Source of the DNA: Eubacterium aggregans
GTDB lineage: Bacteria > Bacillota > Clostridia > Eubacteriales > Eubacteriaceae
Assembly (NCBI RefSeq): GCF_900107815.1
Contig: NZ_FNRK01000007.1
Span: 1 to 64,000 of the forward strand
Direction: 5' to 3'
DNA length: 64,000 nucleotides
Shown: piece by piece, positions 17,605 through 27,178 of the stretch
Numbering within the stretch: position 1 is the first letter of the stretch
Layout: each line of letters opens with the position of its first letter
Notes under the pieces: generated by a model
The model's input: only the letters and a program-made list of their open reading frames with translations
The model's database searches: none
Told to the model about the DNA's origin: nothing
Program-made: the position numbers and the translations under genes

Positions 17605-18960
17605 TTAATAAAGAGAGGTGTCATCCAGAGAAAGCAGGGTCTTTTTTCGGATAATATAGTAAAGAATGCCGACGAGATCGGCCAGGAACCAGCCGATGGG
17701 GACAGACCACCAGATGCCGCTTACGCCCAGGGCTGGCAAAGCAGAAAGCCCGTAGGCCAGCACAACCCGAGACCCCAGAGAGATAATGGTCAGCGCCACG
17801 GACATCCCAGGTTTTCCAAGGGCCCGGTACAGGCCGTAGAGAAGGAATAGCGTACTGATTCCGCAGTAAAAGGCACTTTCAATATGGAGATATCGAACGC
17901 CCTCCAGGATAATTTCAGCTTCTCCTGGGGGGACAAAAAGTGTCATGAGTGGGGAAGCAAACACCCACACCACAATGGATACCCCAATGCTAAAGATCAG
18001 CGAAACGAAAACTGCCGCTTTGAGCCCTGCTTGAATGCGGTCTTTCTTTTTAGCACCGTAATTTTGGGCAATAAAGGTGGAGAAGGCATTGCCAAAATCC
18101 TGAACGGGCATATAGGCGAAGGCATCGATTTTAACCGCAGCCGCAAAGGCCGCCATGATGGTGGGGCCAAAGCTGTTGACCAGCCCCTGTACCGCCAGGA
18201 TGCCCAGATTCATAATGGACTGTTGGATGCAGGTTAAGATGGAAAAGTTAGCTATTTCCCGGACACATCTCCAGCGTATGGGGCAGCCCCTTTTAAGAAT
18301 CCGAAGAGCCGGGCATCGAATTAGTGCGTACACCGTAATCCCAATACCTGAGACATATTGGGCAATCACCGTTGCCTCTGCCGCCCCGGATACACCCCAT
18401 CCAAGCCCCAGAACAAACCACAGGTCTAAGACGATGTTCAGTGTGGCAGAGATGGCCAGAAAAATAAGGGGTACGACAGAATTACCCATGGCCCTAAGGA
18501 ATGAAGCAAAATAATTGTAGAGGAAGGTTGCGGTAATGCCATAGAAAATGATGATAAGATATTGGCGCAAAAGGCCCCAGACTTCCCCAGGCACTCGAAG
18601 GAGCGTGGGGATAAAATCCAGGGAGAAAAAGGCCAGGCCGTTAAGGAGGAGCGTCATACCGGCGATCATGACAAAGGAAACAAAGATGCTTTCACCCAGT
18701 CCTTTTTCATCGCCCTGGCCAAACTTAATGGAAAACAACGCCCCGCTGCCCATACAAAGCCCCAATAGGATCGAAGTTAAAAAAGTCATCAATGTAAAAG
18801 CAGAGCCCACGGCAGCCAGGGCATTTCTCCCTAGGAATTGTCCAACAATGAGGGTATCGGCAATGTTATAGCATTGCTGCAGCAGGTTTCCCACAATCAT
18901 GGGAACGGCAAAAAGCAGCATGGAGCGCATGACAGGTCCTTGGGTCAAATCTTTATTCAT
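17605..18960 (-). CDS. MATE-family efflux transporter
   Basis: About 451 residues, twelve predicted membrane segments, with the family pattern MRSMLLFAVPMIVGNLLQQCYNIADTL near the start and the repeated half at about 230 onwards (NFSILTCIQQSIMNLGILAVQG). It would export drugs or metabolites using a Na+ or H+ gradient. The start at 18960 (MNKDLTQGPV) is chosen by family length; the frame extends 36 residues upstream and overlaps the DUF3169 gene. The ribosome binding site is weak (GGGATGTGAG). Confidence 0.85.
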   Translation of the reverse strand: MNKDLTQGPVMRSMLLFAVPMIVGNLLQQCYNIADTLIVGQFLGRNALAAVGSAFTLMTFLTSILLGLCMGSGALFSIKFGQGDEKGLGESIFVSFVMIAGMTLLLNGLAFFSLDFIPTLLRVPGEVWGLLRQYLIIIFYGITATFLYNYFASFLRAMGNSVVPLIFLAISATLNIVLDLWFVLGLGWGVSGAAEATVIAQYVSGIGITVYALIRCPALRILKRGCPIRWRCVREIANFSILTCIQQSIMNLGILAVQGLVNSFGPTIMAAFAAAVKIDAFAYMPVQDFGNAFSTFIAQNYGAKKKDRIQAGLKAAVFVSLIFSIGVSIVVWVFASPLMTLFVPPGEAEIILEGVRYLHIESAFYCGISTLFLLYGLYRALGKPGMSVALTIISLGSRVVLAYGLSALPALGVSGIWWSVPIGWFLADLVGILYYIIRKKTLLSLDDTSLY

Positions 18961-19024
18961 CGTCTCACATCCCGGTAGAAAGTTTATTGCTTCCATTTTA
19001 CTATCATTATAGCAGTAAAGATCT

Positions 19025-19777
19025 CTAAATGGAAGTGGCCCCTTTCTGGGAGTAAGCATAAATGGCAATGACCTGAATGGCCCAGATCATGGCCAGAAGA
19101 AGAACGGGGAAGACCCCAGTGCCAAAGTAGAGATTACCTACCAGGGCTAGCAAAATGAGGCCGATAATAACATTCTGGACCAAACGGTATGTTTTATAGG
19201 CCGCCTGGTAAAGGGTGAATTTTTCACCTTCATCCGAGGTCGCCAGCCAAATTTTTTGGAAAGAAAAATCCAGGGGATTCCCCCGCTTTTCAGGATTGAT
19301 TTTTTTAAGCAGATTAATGGGCAGGACCTGCATTACCGTGGCGAGAAGAGTAACCAGGATAAAAAAGCCAATACCAGCTAGGGCGGCGTAATTTTCATGA
19401 ACTTCCAGGATGGCCAGAAAGACAAAAGCAGCAATCAGGGAGAGACTGGCAAATACCACGGACCGATTAATCATTCCATCAGCACGGGCCAGTTGCCCTT
19501 CGTCCTCGGGGGATAAATCTGCCTCAGGGTTGATTCCCTGGATGCACTTACGGGCCTGCCAGTACTGAATAAAAGAGACTAAAAGCAGTCCCCCGCAGAC
19601 CAGGATAAACAAGGGGAGCTGCAGGGGAATGAGGGTTTCCCCCAGGGCCGCACCATCCTGGTTCATATAATCACTGATGCGGAAGCTGAAAAATCCCAGC
19701 AGTCCCCCGCAAAAGCCTGCGGCAATGAGAACACCGAAAAATTTAGAATAGACATGCTTACTTTCTTGAACTTTCAT
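19025..19777 (-). CDS. DUF3169-family membrane protein
   Basis: 250 residues with about six hydrophobic segments, two near the N-terminus, two central, two C-terminal. It resembles the DUF3169 family, which is commonly encoded next to a small XRE regulator in Firmicutes, as here: the regulator gene ends 5 bases upstream. The function is unknown. Confidence 0.65.
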   Translation of the reverse strand: MKVQESKHVYSKFFGVLIAAGFCGGLLGFFSFRISDYMNQDGAALGETLIPLQLPLFILVCGGLLLVSFIQYWQARKCIQGINPEADLSPEDEGQLARADGMINRSVVFASLSLIAAFVFLAILEVHENYAALAGIGFFILVTLLATVMQVLPINLLKKINPEKRGNPLDFSFQKIWLATSDEGEKFTLYQAAYKTYRLVQNVIIGLILLALVGNLYFGTGVFPVLLLAMIWAIQVIAIYAYSQKGATSI

Positions 19778-19782
19778 CTTAC

Positions 19783-19995
19783 TTAGACCTCCTTGTCCTC
19801 TTCATATTGGAAAATCGCTTCCACAGGCACTTGGAACACCTTGGCAATTTTAAGGGCCAGTGTTACCGATGGGGAATAATCCCCCCGTTCAATTAAGCTG
19901 ATCGTTTGTCGGGACACCCCTACCAGCTTTCCAAGGGTCTGCTGGTTGAGTTGATCCCGAGCCCGATACATTTTGAGTTGGTTGAGTAAGGGCAT
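19783..19995 (-). CDS. XRE-family repressor
   Basis: About 70 residues consisting of one Cro/C1-type helix-turn-helix (QQTLGKLVGVSRQTISLIERG). The start at 19995 is set by AAGGAGG 5-6 bases upstream; an 8-residue extension is possible. It lies in one operon with the DUF3169 protein. Two identical-architecture palindromes upstream suggest autorepression. Confidence 0.85.
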   Translation of the reverse strand: MPLLNQLKMYRARDQLNQQTLGKLVGVSRQTISLIERGDYSPSVTLALKIAKVFQVPVEAIFQYEEDKEV

Positions 19996-20035
19996 AAAAT
20001 TCCTCCTTAAATTCGACAATAAAACAAGTCAGCAC

Positions 20036-20086
20036 GACAAATATACTTGTCATTATTAGGATACTGCTGACAAGGATATTTGTCAA
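20036..20086 (-). promoter_or_regulatory. Promoter with two 16-bp palindromic operators
   Basis: GACAAATATACTTGTC (20036-20051) and GACAAGGATATTTGTC (20069-20084) share GACAA-N6-TTGTC with centres 33 bp apart. On the minus strand TTGACA (20086-20081), a 17-base spacer and TATCCT (20063-20058) form the promoter. One operator overlaps the -35 and the other lies just downstream of the -10. Confidence 0.7.
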
Positions 20087-20130
20087 GGTGTTTTATGAAA
20101 TCATTAAGACAATGAATCGGTCAAAATAAA

Positions 20131-20176
20131 AACAGGAACCGAAGGTGCATGGATAACACCTTCGGTTCCTGTTTTT
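20131..20176. terminator. Terminator after mrnC (possibly bidirectional)
   Basis: AACAGGAACCGAAGGTG pairs with CACCTTCGGTTCCTGTT, one of the longest perfect stems in the window, flanked by A- and T-runs on the two sides. Confidence 0.85.
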
Positions 20177-20192
20177 GATGGAAAGAAAATTA

Positions 20193-20627
20193 TCAACATT
20201 CCAGAGCGTTTTCTAAGTACTCAAGTCCGGTCACCATAAGTTCCCGGAGGCGACGCTGGTTCCCGGTGAGCTCCAAATACCCCACCAAGGCCTCTAGCCC
20301 CGTGGCATAGCGATAGTCCATTTTATCCGCATTTTTGGGCGGTGTACTCCGGGTATTACGGCCCCTGCGGACAATGGATTGCTCCTCATCGGTCAGCTGA
20401 TCCATCAGGGTGTGGACCATCCTGGCCTGGGCATCGGCCTTGACATAGCGAATGGATGCCTTGGTTAGATGGTTGACATTGGCCATGCCCTGGGCCACCA
20501 GATATTTCCGGATATAGTCTGAAAAAACACCATCCCCAATGTAGGCCAGGGTCAGTGGGTTCATGGCCCTGGCCTCTGCCTTGGTGTAGGTACGGTCTAA
20601 AAAATCCGCGATTACGCTTTTTTCCAT
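20193..20627 (-). CDS. mrnC: Mini-ribonuclease III
   Basis: 144 residues: an RNase III catalytic domain without the dsRNA-binding domain. [22 protein letters not shown] (with the catalytic acidic residues) and the C-terminal [15 protein letters not shown] are typical of MrnC, which matures 23S rRNA. Its start overlaps the end of cysS by 16 bases, and this gene pair is widely conserved in Firmicutes. Confidence 0.93.
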   Translation of the reverse strand: MEKSVIADFLDRTYTKAEARAMNPLTLAYIGDGVFSDYIRKYLVAQGMANVNHLTKASIRYVKADAQARMVHTLMDQLTDEEQSIVRRGRNTRSTPPKNADKMDYRYATGLEALVGYLELTGNQRRLRELMVTGLEYLENALEC

Positions 20628-22009
20628 TTGACCCCTTCGCGTGTATCCTCTAATACGATACCCCGGGCTAACAAATCATCCCGGATTTGGTCCGCCATGG
20701 CGAAGTCTTTATTTTTACGGGCTTGCTGCCGTTTTTCAATGAGGGCTTCCACTTCAGTGCTGAGGTCCTCTGTTTTTTCCTTAACAGCAATCCCGATAAC
20801 TCCGGTGAGCTCCTTAAAGAGGGTGAGGGCGGCGGCGATACATTCCTTTGAAGATGCATCATTTAAGGTGGAATTAATTTCCCGAACCAGTTCGAAGATG
20901 GCGGCGATGCCGTCTGCTGTATTCAGGTCATCCTCCATGGCGGTGACAAAGCTGTTCTTATACTGGGAGAGGGTATCCATCCATTCTCTTTCTGCTGAAG
21001 TGGCATCCTCTGCCTTGGCATGATCCAAAAGATATTCCATTTGATACTTGGCGTTATATAGTCTGTCCAGGGCGTTTTTGGCTTGCTCTAATAATTCGTC
21101 AGAGAAATTGACAGGGCTTCTGTAATGGGCCATGAGCATAAACATCCGGACGACTTCCAAATCGAAGTGCTTGGCAATATCCCGAACGGTAAAAAAGTTC
21201 CCCTTGGATTTGGACATCTTTTCGTTGTTAATATTGATATAGCCATTGTGGACCCAGTAGTTGGAGAATTTGCACCCGCAGGAGCCCTCAGACTGGGCGA
21301 TTTCGTTTTCGTGATGGGGGAAGATCAGGTCCTGGCCACCACCGTGGATATCAATACGCTCCCCTAAATGCTTGCGGCTCATGGCAGAGCATTCAATATG
21401 CCAGCCCGGCCGGCCGTTACCCCATGGGCTATCCCAGAAGGGTTCCCCTGGCTTGGCCTTTTTCCACAGGGCGAAGTCTAAAGGACTGCGTTTTTCGTCG
21501 CTTACTTCAATGCGGGCACCGCTTTTTAAATCGTCGATGTTTTGGTGAGAAAGCTTGCCGTAATCATGGAAATGCTCCACCTGATAATATACGTTGCCGT
21601 CCACATTATAGGCCAGACCGTTCTTTTCCAGGTCGGAGATCATCTGGATGATCTCAGGCATATGGTCAGACACCCGGGGATGGACATCCGCCCGCTCAAT
21701 CCCCAGGGCATCGGCATCTTTAAAATATTCGGCAATGTATTTATCGGCGACTTCCTTGGCAGTGATGCCTTCTTCAAGGCTGCGATTAATGATTTTATCA
21801 TCGACATCGGTGAAATTCTGGACGAATTTGACGTCATAGCCGATGTACTTTAAAAACCGCCGTAATACATCGAAGACGATGAAGGGGCGGGCGTTGCCGA
21901 TGTGGAAATAGTTGTAGACCGTGGGTCCGCAGGAATACATGCGGACTTTGCTCTCCGTCAGGGGGACAAAGGTTTCTTTTTGCTGGGTTAAGGTATTATA
22001 TAATTTCAT
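20612..22009 (-). CDS. cysS: Cysteinyl-tRNA synthetase
   Basis: About 465 residues, class I synthetase. Zn-ligand Cys and the HIGH-like motif lie in [34 protein letters not shown] and the KMSKSKGN motif follow. The start MKLYNTL at 22009 fits the family; a GGAGG lies 11 bases upstream, itself inside a possible ATG at 22027 that lacks its own ribosome binding site. It charges tRNA-Cys in the cytoplasm. Confidence 0.95.
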   Translation of the reverse strand: MKLYNTLTQQKETFVPLTESKVRMYSCGPTVYNYFHIGNARPFIVFDVLRRFLKYIGYDVKFVQNFTDVDDKIINRSLEEGITAKEVADKYIAEYFKDADALGIERADVHPRVSDHMPEIIQMISDLEKNGLAYNVDGNVYYQVEHFHDYGKLSHQNIDDLKSGARIEVSDEKRSPLDFALWKKAKPGEPFWDSPWGNGRPGWHIECSAMSRKHLGERIDIHGGGQDLIFPHHENEIAQSEGSCGCKFSNYWVHNGYININNEKMSKSKGNFFTVRDIAKHFDLEVVRMFMLMAHYRSPVNFSDELLEQAKNALDRLYNAKYQMEYLLDHAKAEDATSAEREWMDTLSQYKNSFVTAMEDDLNTADGIAAIFELVREINSTLNDASSKECIAAALTLFKELTGVIGIAVKEKTEDLSTEVEALIEKRQQARKNKDFAMADQIRDDLLARGIVLEDTREGVKWKKA

Positions 22010-22143
22010 TTGATTGTTTTCCTCCATAAAAGCTGATTGTATTATAACATACCTGCTTTTTTTTTTCGACTGGGAAACATAGGTATTTTACTTTAGTTCG
22101 GTGCGTGGTATAATGATTTTTAATCAATTAAAAGAGGTAAATC

Positions 22144-22428
22144 ATGGATACGAAATTAAAAGATCTGGCCACGGCGATCATGGCCATCGAGGACGAGCAG
22201 GAGTGCTTAAGCCTTTTAGAGGATATGTGCACCATTAAAGAAGTCGATGATATGGCCAACCGGTTCCATATCGCTTTGCTGCTTTATGCGGGCAAGACCT
22301 TTATCGATGTTGAAAATACGACCGGTGCCAGCTCCGCGACCATCAGCCGCGTGAATCGGTGCCTGAAGCATGGCACGGGCTACCGCACCATCATTGAACG
22401 AATGACAGGGGAGGCGTATAAGAAATGA
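22144..22428 (+). CDS. YerC/YecD-family TrpR-related regulator
   Basis: 94 residues with a TrpR-like helix-turn-helix (IKEVDDMANRFHIALLLYAG, then TTGASSATISRVNRCLKHG). The ligand and targets of this Firmicute family are unknown. GAGGTAA precedes the ATG. Its stop overlaps the start of the aminotransferase gene by 4 bases, so it probably regulates, or is linked to, amino-acid metabolism. Confidence 0.85.
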   Translation: MDTKLKDLATAIMAIEDEQECLSLLEDMCTIKEVDDMANRFHIALLLYAGKTFIDVENTTGASSATISRVNRCLKHGTGYRTIIERMTGEAYKK

Positions 22429-23642
22429 GGACCTTTCGAAAGTCCCACAAATTAGATAATGTGTGTTATGACATCCGGGGTCCGGTGGTCCAGGAGGCCA
22501 GCCGGATGCAACGGGAGGGTGTAGATATCATTATGCTCAATACGGGGAACCCCCCTACCTTTGATGTCAATGCGCCGGATGAGGTCATCCACGATGTCCG
22601 CAGCAATCTGCGCAATGCCGAGGGCTATTGCGATTCCAAGGGGATATTTTCCGCCCGTAAGGCCATTGTCCAATACTATCAGACAAAGGGGCTTATGGAC
22701 GTGACGGTGGATGACGTGTATATTGGCAACGGAACCAGCGAACTGGTGCAGTTCTGCACCCAGGCCCTGATGGACGATGGAGACGAGCTGCTCATCCCCA
22801 TGCCGGATTATCCGCTGTGGACGGCAGCCGCTACCTTAGCTGGCGGAAAACCGGTTCATTATCTTTGCGACGAATCCTCGGACTGGTATCCGGATTTAGA
22901 GGATATTCGCAGTAAGATTAACAGCAACACCAAGGGGATTGTCATCATCAACCCCAACAATCCCACGGGGGCCGTCTACCCCAAGGAAATTTTAGAGGAA
23001 ATTGCAAAAATTGCGGTGGAGAATGATTTGATTATCTTTGCCGATGAAATCTACGATCAGATTATTTATGATGAGGTCCCCTTTTACCCCATGGCGAAGA
23101 TTACGGATGAAACCCTGGTGGTGACCCTCAATGGGCTGTCCAAATCCCATCGAGTTCCGGGGTTTCGCGTGGGATGGATGGTGCTTTCCGGGAACCGGGA
23201 GTGTGCCCGGGACTATATCGAGGGGATCGATATTTTAACGACCATGCGTCTGTGTGCCAATGTCCCGGCCCAGCATGCCATCCAGACCTCCCTTGGCGGT
23301 TATCAAAGCATCGATGATTTGGTGGCCCCGGGTGGCCGTCTCCACCAGCAGCGGGATATTGTCTACAAGCGGCTCAATGAGATCCCTGGCATTTCCTGTG
23401 CCAAGCCAAATGGTGCGCTGTACGCCTTCCCTAAAATTGATGTGGCACGTTTTAACATCACGGATGATACCCAGTTTGCCCTGGACCTTTTGAAGCGGGA
23501 AAAGGTGCTTTTGGTTCAGGGAACGGGATTTAATTGGAAAGAGCCGGATCATTTTCGGGTGGTCTTCCTGCCCGCACCCATGCGGCTCAGTGAGACCATG
23601 GATCGTTTAGAGCGGTTTATGGCGAATTATATCCAGGCGTGA
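22425..23642 (+). CDS. alaA: PLP-dependent aminotransferase (AlaA-like)
   Basis: 405 residues, fold type I. NNPTGAVYP, the FADEIYDQIIYD segment and the PLP-binding Lys in NGLSKSHRVPGFRVGW match glutamate-pyruvate aminotransferases of the AlaA/YfbQ group. It likely interconverts alanine and pyruvate; other 2-oxo acids are possible. It is translationally coupled to the upstream YerC-like gene and to the downstream PspC gene. Confidence 0.87.
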   Translation: MRTFRKSHKLDNVCYDIRGPVVQEASRMQREGVDIIMLNTGNPPTFDVNAPDEVIHDVRSNLRNAEGYCDSKGIFSARKAIVQYYQTKGLMDVTVDDVYIGNGTSELVQFCTQALMDDGDELLIPMPDYPLWTAAATLAGGKPVHYLCDESSDWYPDLEDIRSKINSNTKGIVIINPNNPTGAVYPKEILEEIAKIAVENDLIIFADEIYDQIIYDEVPFYPMAKITDETLVVTLNGLSKSHRVPGFRVGWMVLSGNRECARDYIEGIDILTTMRLCANVPAQHAIQTSLGGYQSIDDLVAPGGRLHQQRDIVYKRLNEIPGISCAKPNGALYAFPKIDVARFNITDDTQFALDLLKREKVLLVQGTGFNWKEPDHFRVVFLPAPMRLSETMDRLERFMANYIQA

Positions 23643-23647
23643 CTAAG

Positions 23648-23944
23648 ATGAAAAAGCGACTGATGCGGGACAAGGAAGCGGGTATTTTTTCTGGCCTGTG
23701 CCAGGGACTGGGAGAACGGTTTGAGCTAAGCCCGTGGATATTTCGGGCATTGTTTGTCATTCCGGCTTTACCCTTTGTGCTGACCTGGGTATCCACTGTG
23801 GCCAGTATTGCGGTGTACATCATCCTGTCGATCCTGATTAAGGATAAGCACAAAATTACAAGCCATAACGTATCAGTGGAGTATGAAATAGTAGAGGACG
23901 AAGAAGGAAAGGAAGAAGACGATGCAGATGATTGTAACCAGTGA
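23648..23944 (+). CDS. PspC-domain membrane protein
   Basis: About 98 residues. An N-terminal PspC domain (KKRLMRDKEAGIFSGLCQGLGERF, with a hydrophobic segment about 30-60) is followed by an acidic tail. PspC proteins take part in envelope stress responses; the role here is inferred only from the domain. A GTG at 23639 overlapping the previous stop is an alternative start. Confidence 0.75.
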   Translation: MKKRLMRDKEAGIFSGLCQGLGERFELSPWIFRALFVIPALPFVLTWVSTVASIAVYIILSILIKDKHKITSHNVSVEYEIVEDEEGKEEDDADDCNQ

Positions 23945-24386
23945 TGGCCCTGAAACCACCGAAATCGTCGGAAGGGCTATGGGCGGCCTCTTGGCAAAAT
24001 GCCCGGCGACCCTTCTTTTAATTGGAGATTTAGGGGCGGGTAAAACCACCCTCACAAAAGCCATTGTGGCAGGGATGGGATTGTCGGATTTGGTGGTGAG
24101 CCCGACCTATACCCTGGTGAATACCTATGGGACGGAGGCACAAAAAGCCTACCATTTTGACTTATACCGCCTGGAGGACTTTGACGAGCTGCTGGAAATC
24201 GGCTTTGACGAGTTTGTGACAGAAGGGGTGCCAGTGATTATTGAATGGCCCCAGATTTTAGGGGATTATACCTTTGATCGCTCGGCCACTGTTACCCTGG
24301 AATATACCGATCACGCCGATGAACGACGGATCACCATCGAAACAACCGATGAACAATTGGCGAAGGGACTTGAGTGTATTGGATGA
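23922..24386 (+). CDS. tsaE: tRNA threonylcarbamoyladenosine biosynthesis ATPase TsaE
   Basis: 154 residues. P-loop GDLGAGKTTLTK (about 33-44), then SPTYTLVNTY and HFDLYRLEDFDEL, all typical of TsaE, which supports the TsaB/TsaD complex making t6A37 in tRNA. It overlaps the PspC gene by 23 bases and ispD by a few bases. Confidence 0.93.
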   Translation: MQMIVTSDGPETTEIVGRAMGGLLAKCPATLLLIGDLGAGKTTLTKAIVAGMGLSDLVVSPTYTLVNTYGTEAQKAYHFDLYRLEDFDELLEIGFDEFVTEGVPVIIEWPQILGDYTFDRSATVTLEYTDHADERRITIETTDEQLAKGLECIG

Positions 24387-25089
24387 AAAGCAAATAAAAA
24401 AAGCCTTTACCAGCGTTGTCATCCCCGCGGCCGGACAGGGTAGTCGGATGAATGCTCCCATTAACAAGCAATATCTTACCCTTCGGGGAAAGCCGATTCT
24501 ATCCTATACCCTGGAAGTTTTTGAAAATTGTCCCCTCATTGATGAAATTATTTTGGTGATTAATAAGGATGAATTTAAAATCTGTAAGCACCAGGTTTTA
24601 GGGCCCGGCAAGTTTAAAAAGGTTCGGATCACCCAGGGGGGAGCAACCCGCCAGCAGTCGGTTTACGAGGGATTAAAGGCTGTTAATTCGGCCTGCGATA
24701 TCGTCATGATCCACGACGGTGCCCGTCCTCTTATTGGTGAAGAAATCTTAGTGCGCTGTATTTACGAAACCCTCCAGAGCCAGGCGACCATTGTGGCCGT
24801 TCCGGCTAAAAATACCATTAAGGTGGTTAAAAAGGCCGGTATCGTAGAATATACCCCGAACCGGGACTTTTTATACGAGGTACAAACCCCCCAAACCTTT
24901 TCCTATCCACTGATTATGGATGCCCATGAACGGGCCATTGAGGATGAGGTGGAGGGGACGGACGATGCCTCCCTGGTGGAACGTTTATGTGTCCCGGTCA
25001 AGATTGTTCGGGGGCATTATAATAATATTAAAATCACAACACCTGAGGACCTCATCATCGCAGAATCCATCATTGCGGTGAGTCGATAG
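24379..25089 (+). CDS. ispD: 2-C-methyl-D-erythritol 4-phosphate cytidylyltransferase
   Basis: About 236 residues. VVIPAAGQGSRM (CTP binding), HDGARPLI and TDDASLVE are diagnostic of IspD, the CTP-dependent step of the MEP isoprenoid pathway. The frame is open further upstream, but TTG at 24379 (MDEKQIKK) gives the usual length, with AAGGG upstream and an 8-base overlap with tsaE. It is followed by its own terminator and then the PDH-like cluster. Confidence 0.93.
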   Translation: MDEKQIKKAFTSVVIPAAGQGSRMNAPINKQYLTLRGKPILSYTLEVFENCPLIDEIILVINKDEFKICKHQVLGPGKFKKVRITQGGATRQQSVYEGLKAVNSACDIVMIHDGARPLIGEEILVRCIYETLQSQATIVAVPAKNTIKVVKKAGIVEYTPNRDFLYEVQTPQTFSYPLIMDAHERAIEDEVEGTDDASLVERLCVPVKIVRGHYNNIKITTPEDLIIAESIIAVSR

Positions 25090-25099
25090 AGTCTGGTGC

Positions 25100-25127
25100 G
25101 AGAGAGGCATATCCTCTCTTTCTTTTT
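25100..25127 (+). terminator. Terminator between ispD and the PDH-like operon
   Basis: AGAGAGG-CATAT-CCTCTCT followed by TTCTTTTT. A TATAAT (about 25142) and a second TATAAT (about 25152) downstream are candidate -10 elements for the next operon. Confidence 0.65.
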
Positions 25128-25197
25128 AAGTAAAAAAGGGATATAATAACGTATAATAGGTTAATGTGAAATACAATCAAGGGGAGGAAAATCACCC

Positions 25198-26157
25198 ATG
25201 GTATTAAACGAAGAATTATTAGGTAATCTTTATTATCGGATGAATCAAGCCCGGGACTTTGAGGAAAAAGTCGCATGGATGCTTTCCCATGGACTCATCC
25301 ATGGAACCAGCCATATGGCCATGGGGCAGGAGGCATCGGCTGTGGCATCCTGTATGGCATTGTCCGAAGGGGATTTGGTGAGCCTGACCCATCGGGGGCA
25401 TGCCCAGGCCATTGGCTTTGGCTTAGATGTTTCCCGGATGATGGCCGAAATCATGGGGAAGGCAGACGGTTACTGTAAGGGGAAGGGGGGCTCGATGCAT
25501 ATTGCCGACCTGCACTCTGGTAATATTGGGGCTAATGGTGTCGTGGCCGGAGGCTACCCCCTGTCCTGTGGAGCGGCCCTCACCCAGAAGCTTAAGAAAA
25601 CGGGGAAGGTTGTCCTGTGCTTTGGTGGGGATGGCTCCACCAACGAGGGGAATTTTCACGAAGCCTTGAATTTAGCCTCCGTCTGGAAGCTGCCCGTTGT
25701 TTTCTTCATTGAAAATAATTTTTACGGCTTGTCCACACCCATTGAGATGCATATGAATATTGAAAATATTGCCGATCGGGCCGTTGCCTATGGTATTCCA
25801 GGGATGACCATTGATGGCAATGATGCCATTGAAGTTTATGAAGCCACGAAGAAGGCCCTGGAATACGCCCGCTCTGGGGAAGGGCCCTTCCTGATCGAAT
25901 CAAAAACCTATCGCTACAACGGCCATTCCAAAAGCGATCCCCAGGTGTACCGAAGCAAGGAAGAGGTGGATGAATGGCGGGCCTATGACCCCATTTCGAA
26001 TATGCGCACCTATTTATTGGAATCCGGCACCATTGAGGAGTCCGTACTCGATCAGCTGGAAGAAAAGGCCCAGGCAAGTATTGATGCGGCCTTAGAATTC
26101 GCTAAAGCTAGCCCAGAACCAGAAATACTCACCGTTTTGGATGATGTGTACGCATAG
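25198..26157 (+). CDS. ThDP-dependent 2-oxoacid dehydrogenase-like E1, alpha subunit
   Basis: 319 residues of the PDH/acetoin dehydrogenase E1-alpha family. The ThDP-binding motif begins GGDGSTNEG (about 143) and ends at IENN about 30 residues later. SHGLIHGTSHMAMGQEA, THRGHAQAIGFG and GKGGSMHIAD are conserved. GGGGAGG precedes the ATG. With E1-beta it should decarboxylate a 2-oxo acid or cleave an acyloin to a ThDP-bound intermediate. It resembles AcoA as much as PdhA. It leads a four-gene operon whose E2 and E3 are degenerate, so the usual lipoate acceptor is probably not used. Confidence 0.85.
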   Translation: MVLNEELLGNLYYRMNQARDFEEKVAWMLSHGLIHGTSHMAMGQEASAVASCMALSEGDLVSLTHRGHAQAIGFGLDVSRMMAEIMGKADGYCKGKGGSMHIADLHSGNIGANGVVAGGYPLSCGAALTQKLKKTGKVVLCFGGDGSTNEGNFHEALNLASVWKLPVVFFIENNFYGLSTPIEMHMNIENIADRAVAYGIPGMTIDGNDAIEVYEATKKALEYARSGEGPFLIESKTYRYNGHSKSDPQVYRSKEEVDEWRAYDPISNMRTYLLESGTIEESVLDQLEEKAQASIDAALEFAKASPEPEILTVLDDVYA

Positions 26158-26170
26158 AGGAGGATGAGCA

Positions 26171-27166
26171 ATGGAAATCAAAGAAATGAGCTACCGGGAA
26201 GCCTTGCGCCTGGCCATGTCCGAGGAAATGCGCCAGGACGAGGATGTTATTTTTCTGGGAGAAGATATTGGCGTCTACGGCGGCACCTTCCATGTATCCA
26301 CCGGGATGCTGGATGAGTTTGGCGAAGATCGTGTGTTAGATACTCCTATTTCAGAGTCCACCATCGTGGGGTGTGCGGCAGGGGCCGCTTTAACGGGGAT
26401 GCGCCCCATCTGTGAAATGATGTTCATGGATTTTATTGCCTTTGGGATGGACTCCCTGGCTAATCAGGCGGCTAAGCTGCGCTATATGTTTGGTGGTGAA
26501 GCCCAGGTACCCATGGTCCTTCGTCTGCCATCAGGGTCAGGCACCGGGGCAGCAGCCCAGCATTCCCAGTCCTTGGAAGCCTGGCTTTGCCATGTACCGG
26601 GTTTGAAGGTCGTGACACCATCGACTCCGGCCCAGGCCAAGGGCCTTTTAAAAGCGGCCATCAGGGATAATAACCCGGTATGCTTTGTTGAGCATAAAAT
26701 GCTTTATGGCATGAAGGGTCCCGTACCAGTGGATGAGGATTATGCCATTGCTCTGGGAAAGAGCTTTGTGGAACGTAAGGGCAGCGATGTCACCGTGGTA
26801 TCCTGGGGGCGTTGCCTGGTGGATGTCATCGAAGTAGCTGGTGCCCTGGAAGAAGAAAGCATCGATATCGAAGTGATTAACCCTATGACCTTATATCCCA
26901 TGGACATGGAGCCGATCTATGACTCCGTTAAAAAAACAGGGCGGTTGCTGGTGGTTCATGAGGCCGCCAAAACCGGTGGCGTTGGGGGCGAGATTGTCTC
27001 TAAGGTCGTTGAAAGTGACTGCTTTGATTATATGCAGGCTCCTGTTATCCGTTTGGGGGGACTGGATGTGCCCATTCCTCATAGTGAAGGATTGGAACGC
27101 GCTGTCCTGCCCCAAAAGGAGGATATTGTAGATGCCGTCTATCGCCTGATGGGCATAGATGCCTGA
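26171..27166 (+). CDS. ThDP-dependent 2-oxoacid dehydrogenase-like E1, beta subunit
   Basis: 331 residues. The transketolase pyrimidine-binding domain (about 5-180, FLGEDIGVYGG, GAAAQHSQSLEAW with the active-site His region) is followed by the C-terminal transketolase domain (about 195-325). Sequence looks intact, in contrast with the E2 and E3 genes downstream. AGAGGAGGATGAGCA precedes the ATG, 13 bases after the alpha gene. It forms the alpha2beta2 E1 with the preceding product. Confidence 0.87.
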   Translation: MEIKEMSYREALRLAMSEEMRQDEDVIFLGEDIGVYGGTFHVSTGMLDEFGEDRVLDTPISESTIVGCAAGAALTGMRPICEMMFMDFIAFGMDSLANQAAKLRYMFGGEAQVPMVLRLPSGSGTGAAAQHSQSLEAWLCHVPGLKVVTPSTPAQAKGLLKAAIRDNNPVCFVEHKMLYGMKGPVPVDEDYAIALGKSFVERKGSDVTVVSWGRCLVDVIEVAGALEEESIDIEVINPMTLYPMDMEPIYDSVKKTGRLLVVHEAAKTGGVGGEIVSKVVESDCFDYMQAPVIRLGGLDVPIPHSEGLERAVLPQKEDIVDAVYRLMGIDA

Positions 27167-27178
27167 TGGAGGGGTGCC

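Noticed and set aside
24274-24378. Upstream extension of ispD
   Set aside because: It lies wholly inside tsaE and would add about 35 residues that IspD proteins do not have; the TTG at 24379 fits family length.
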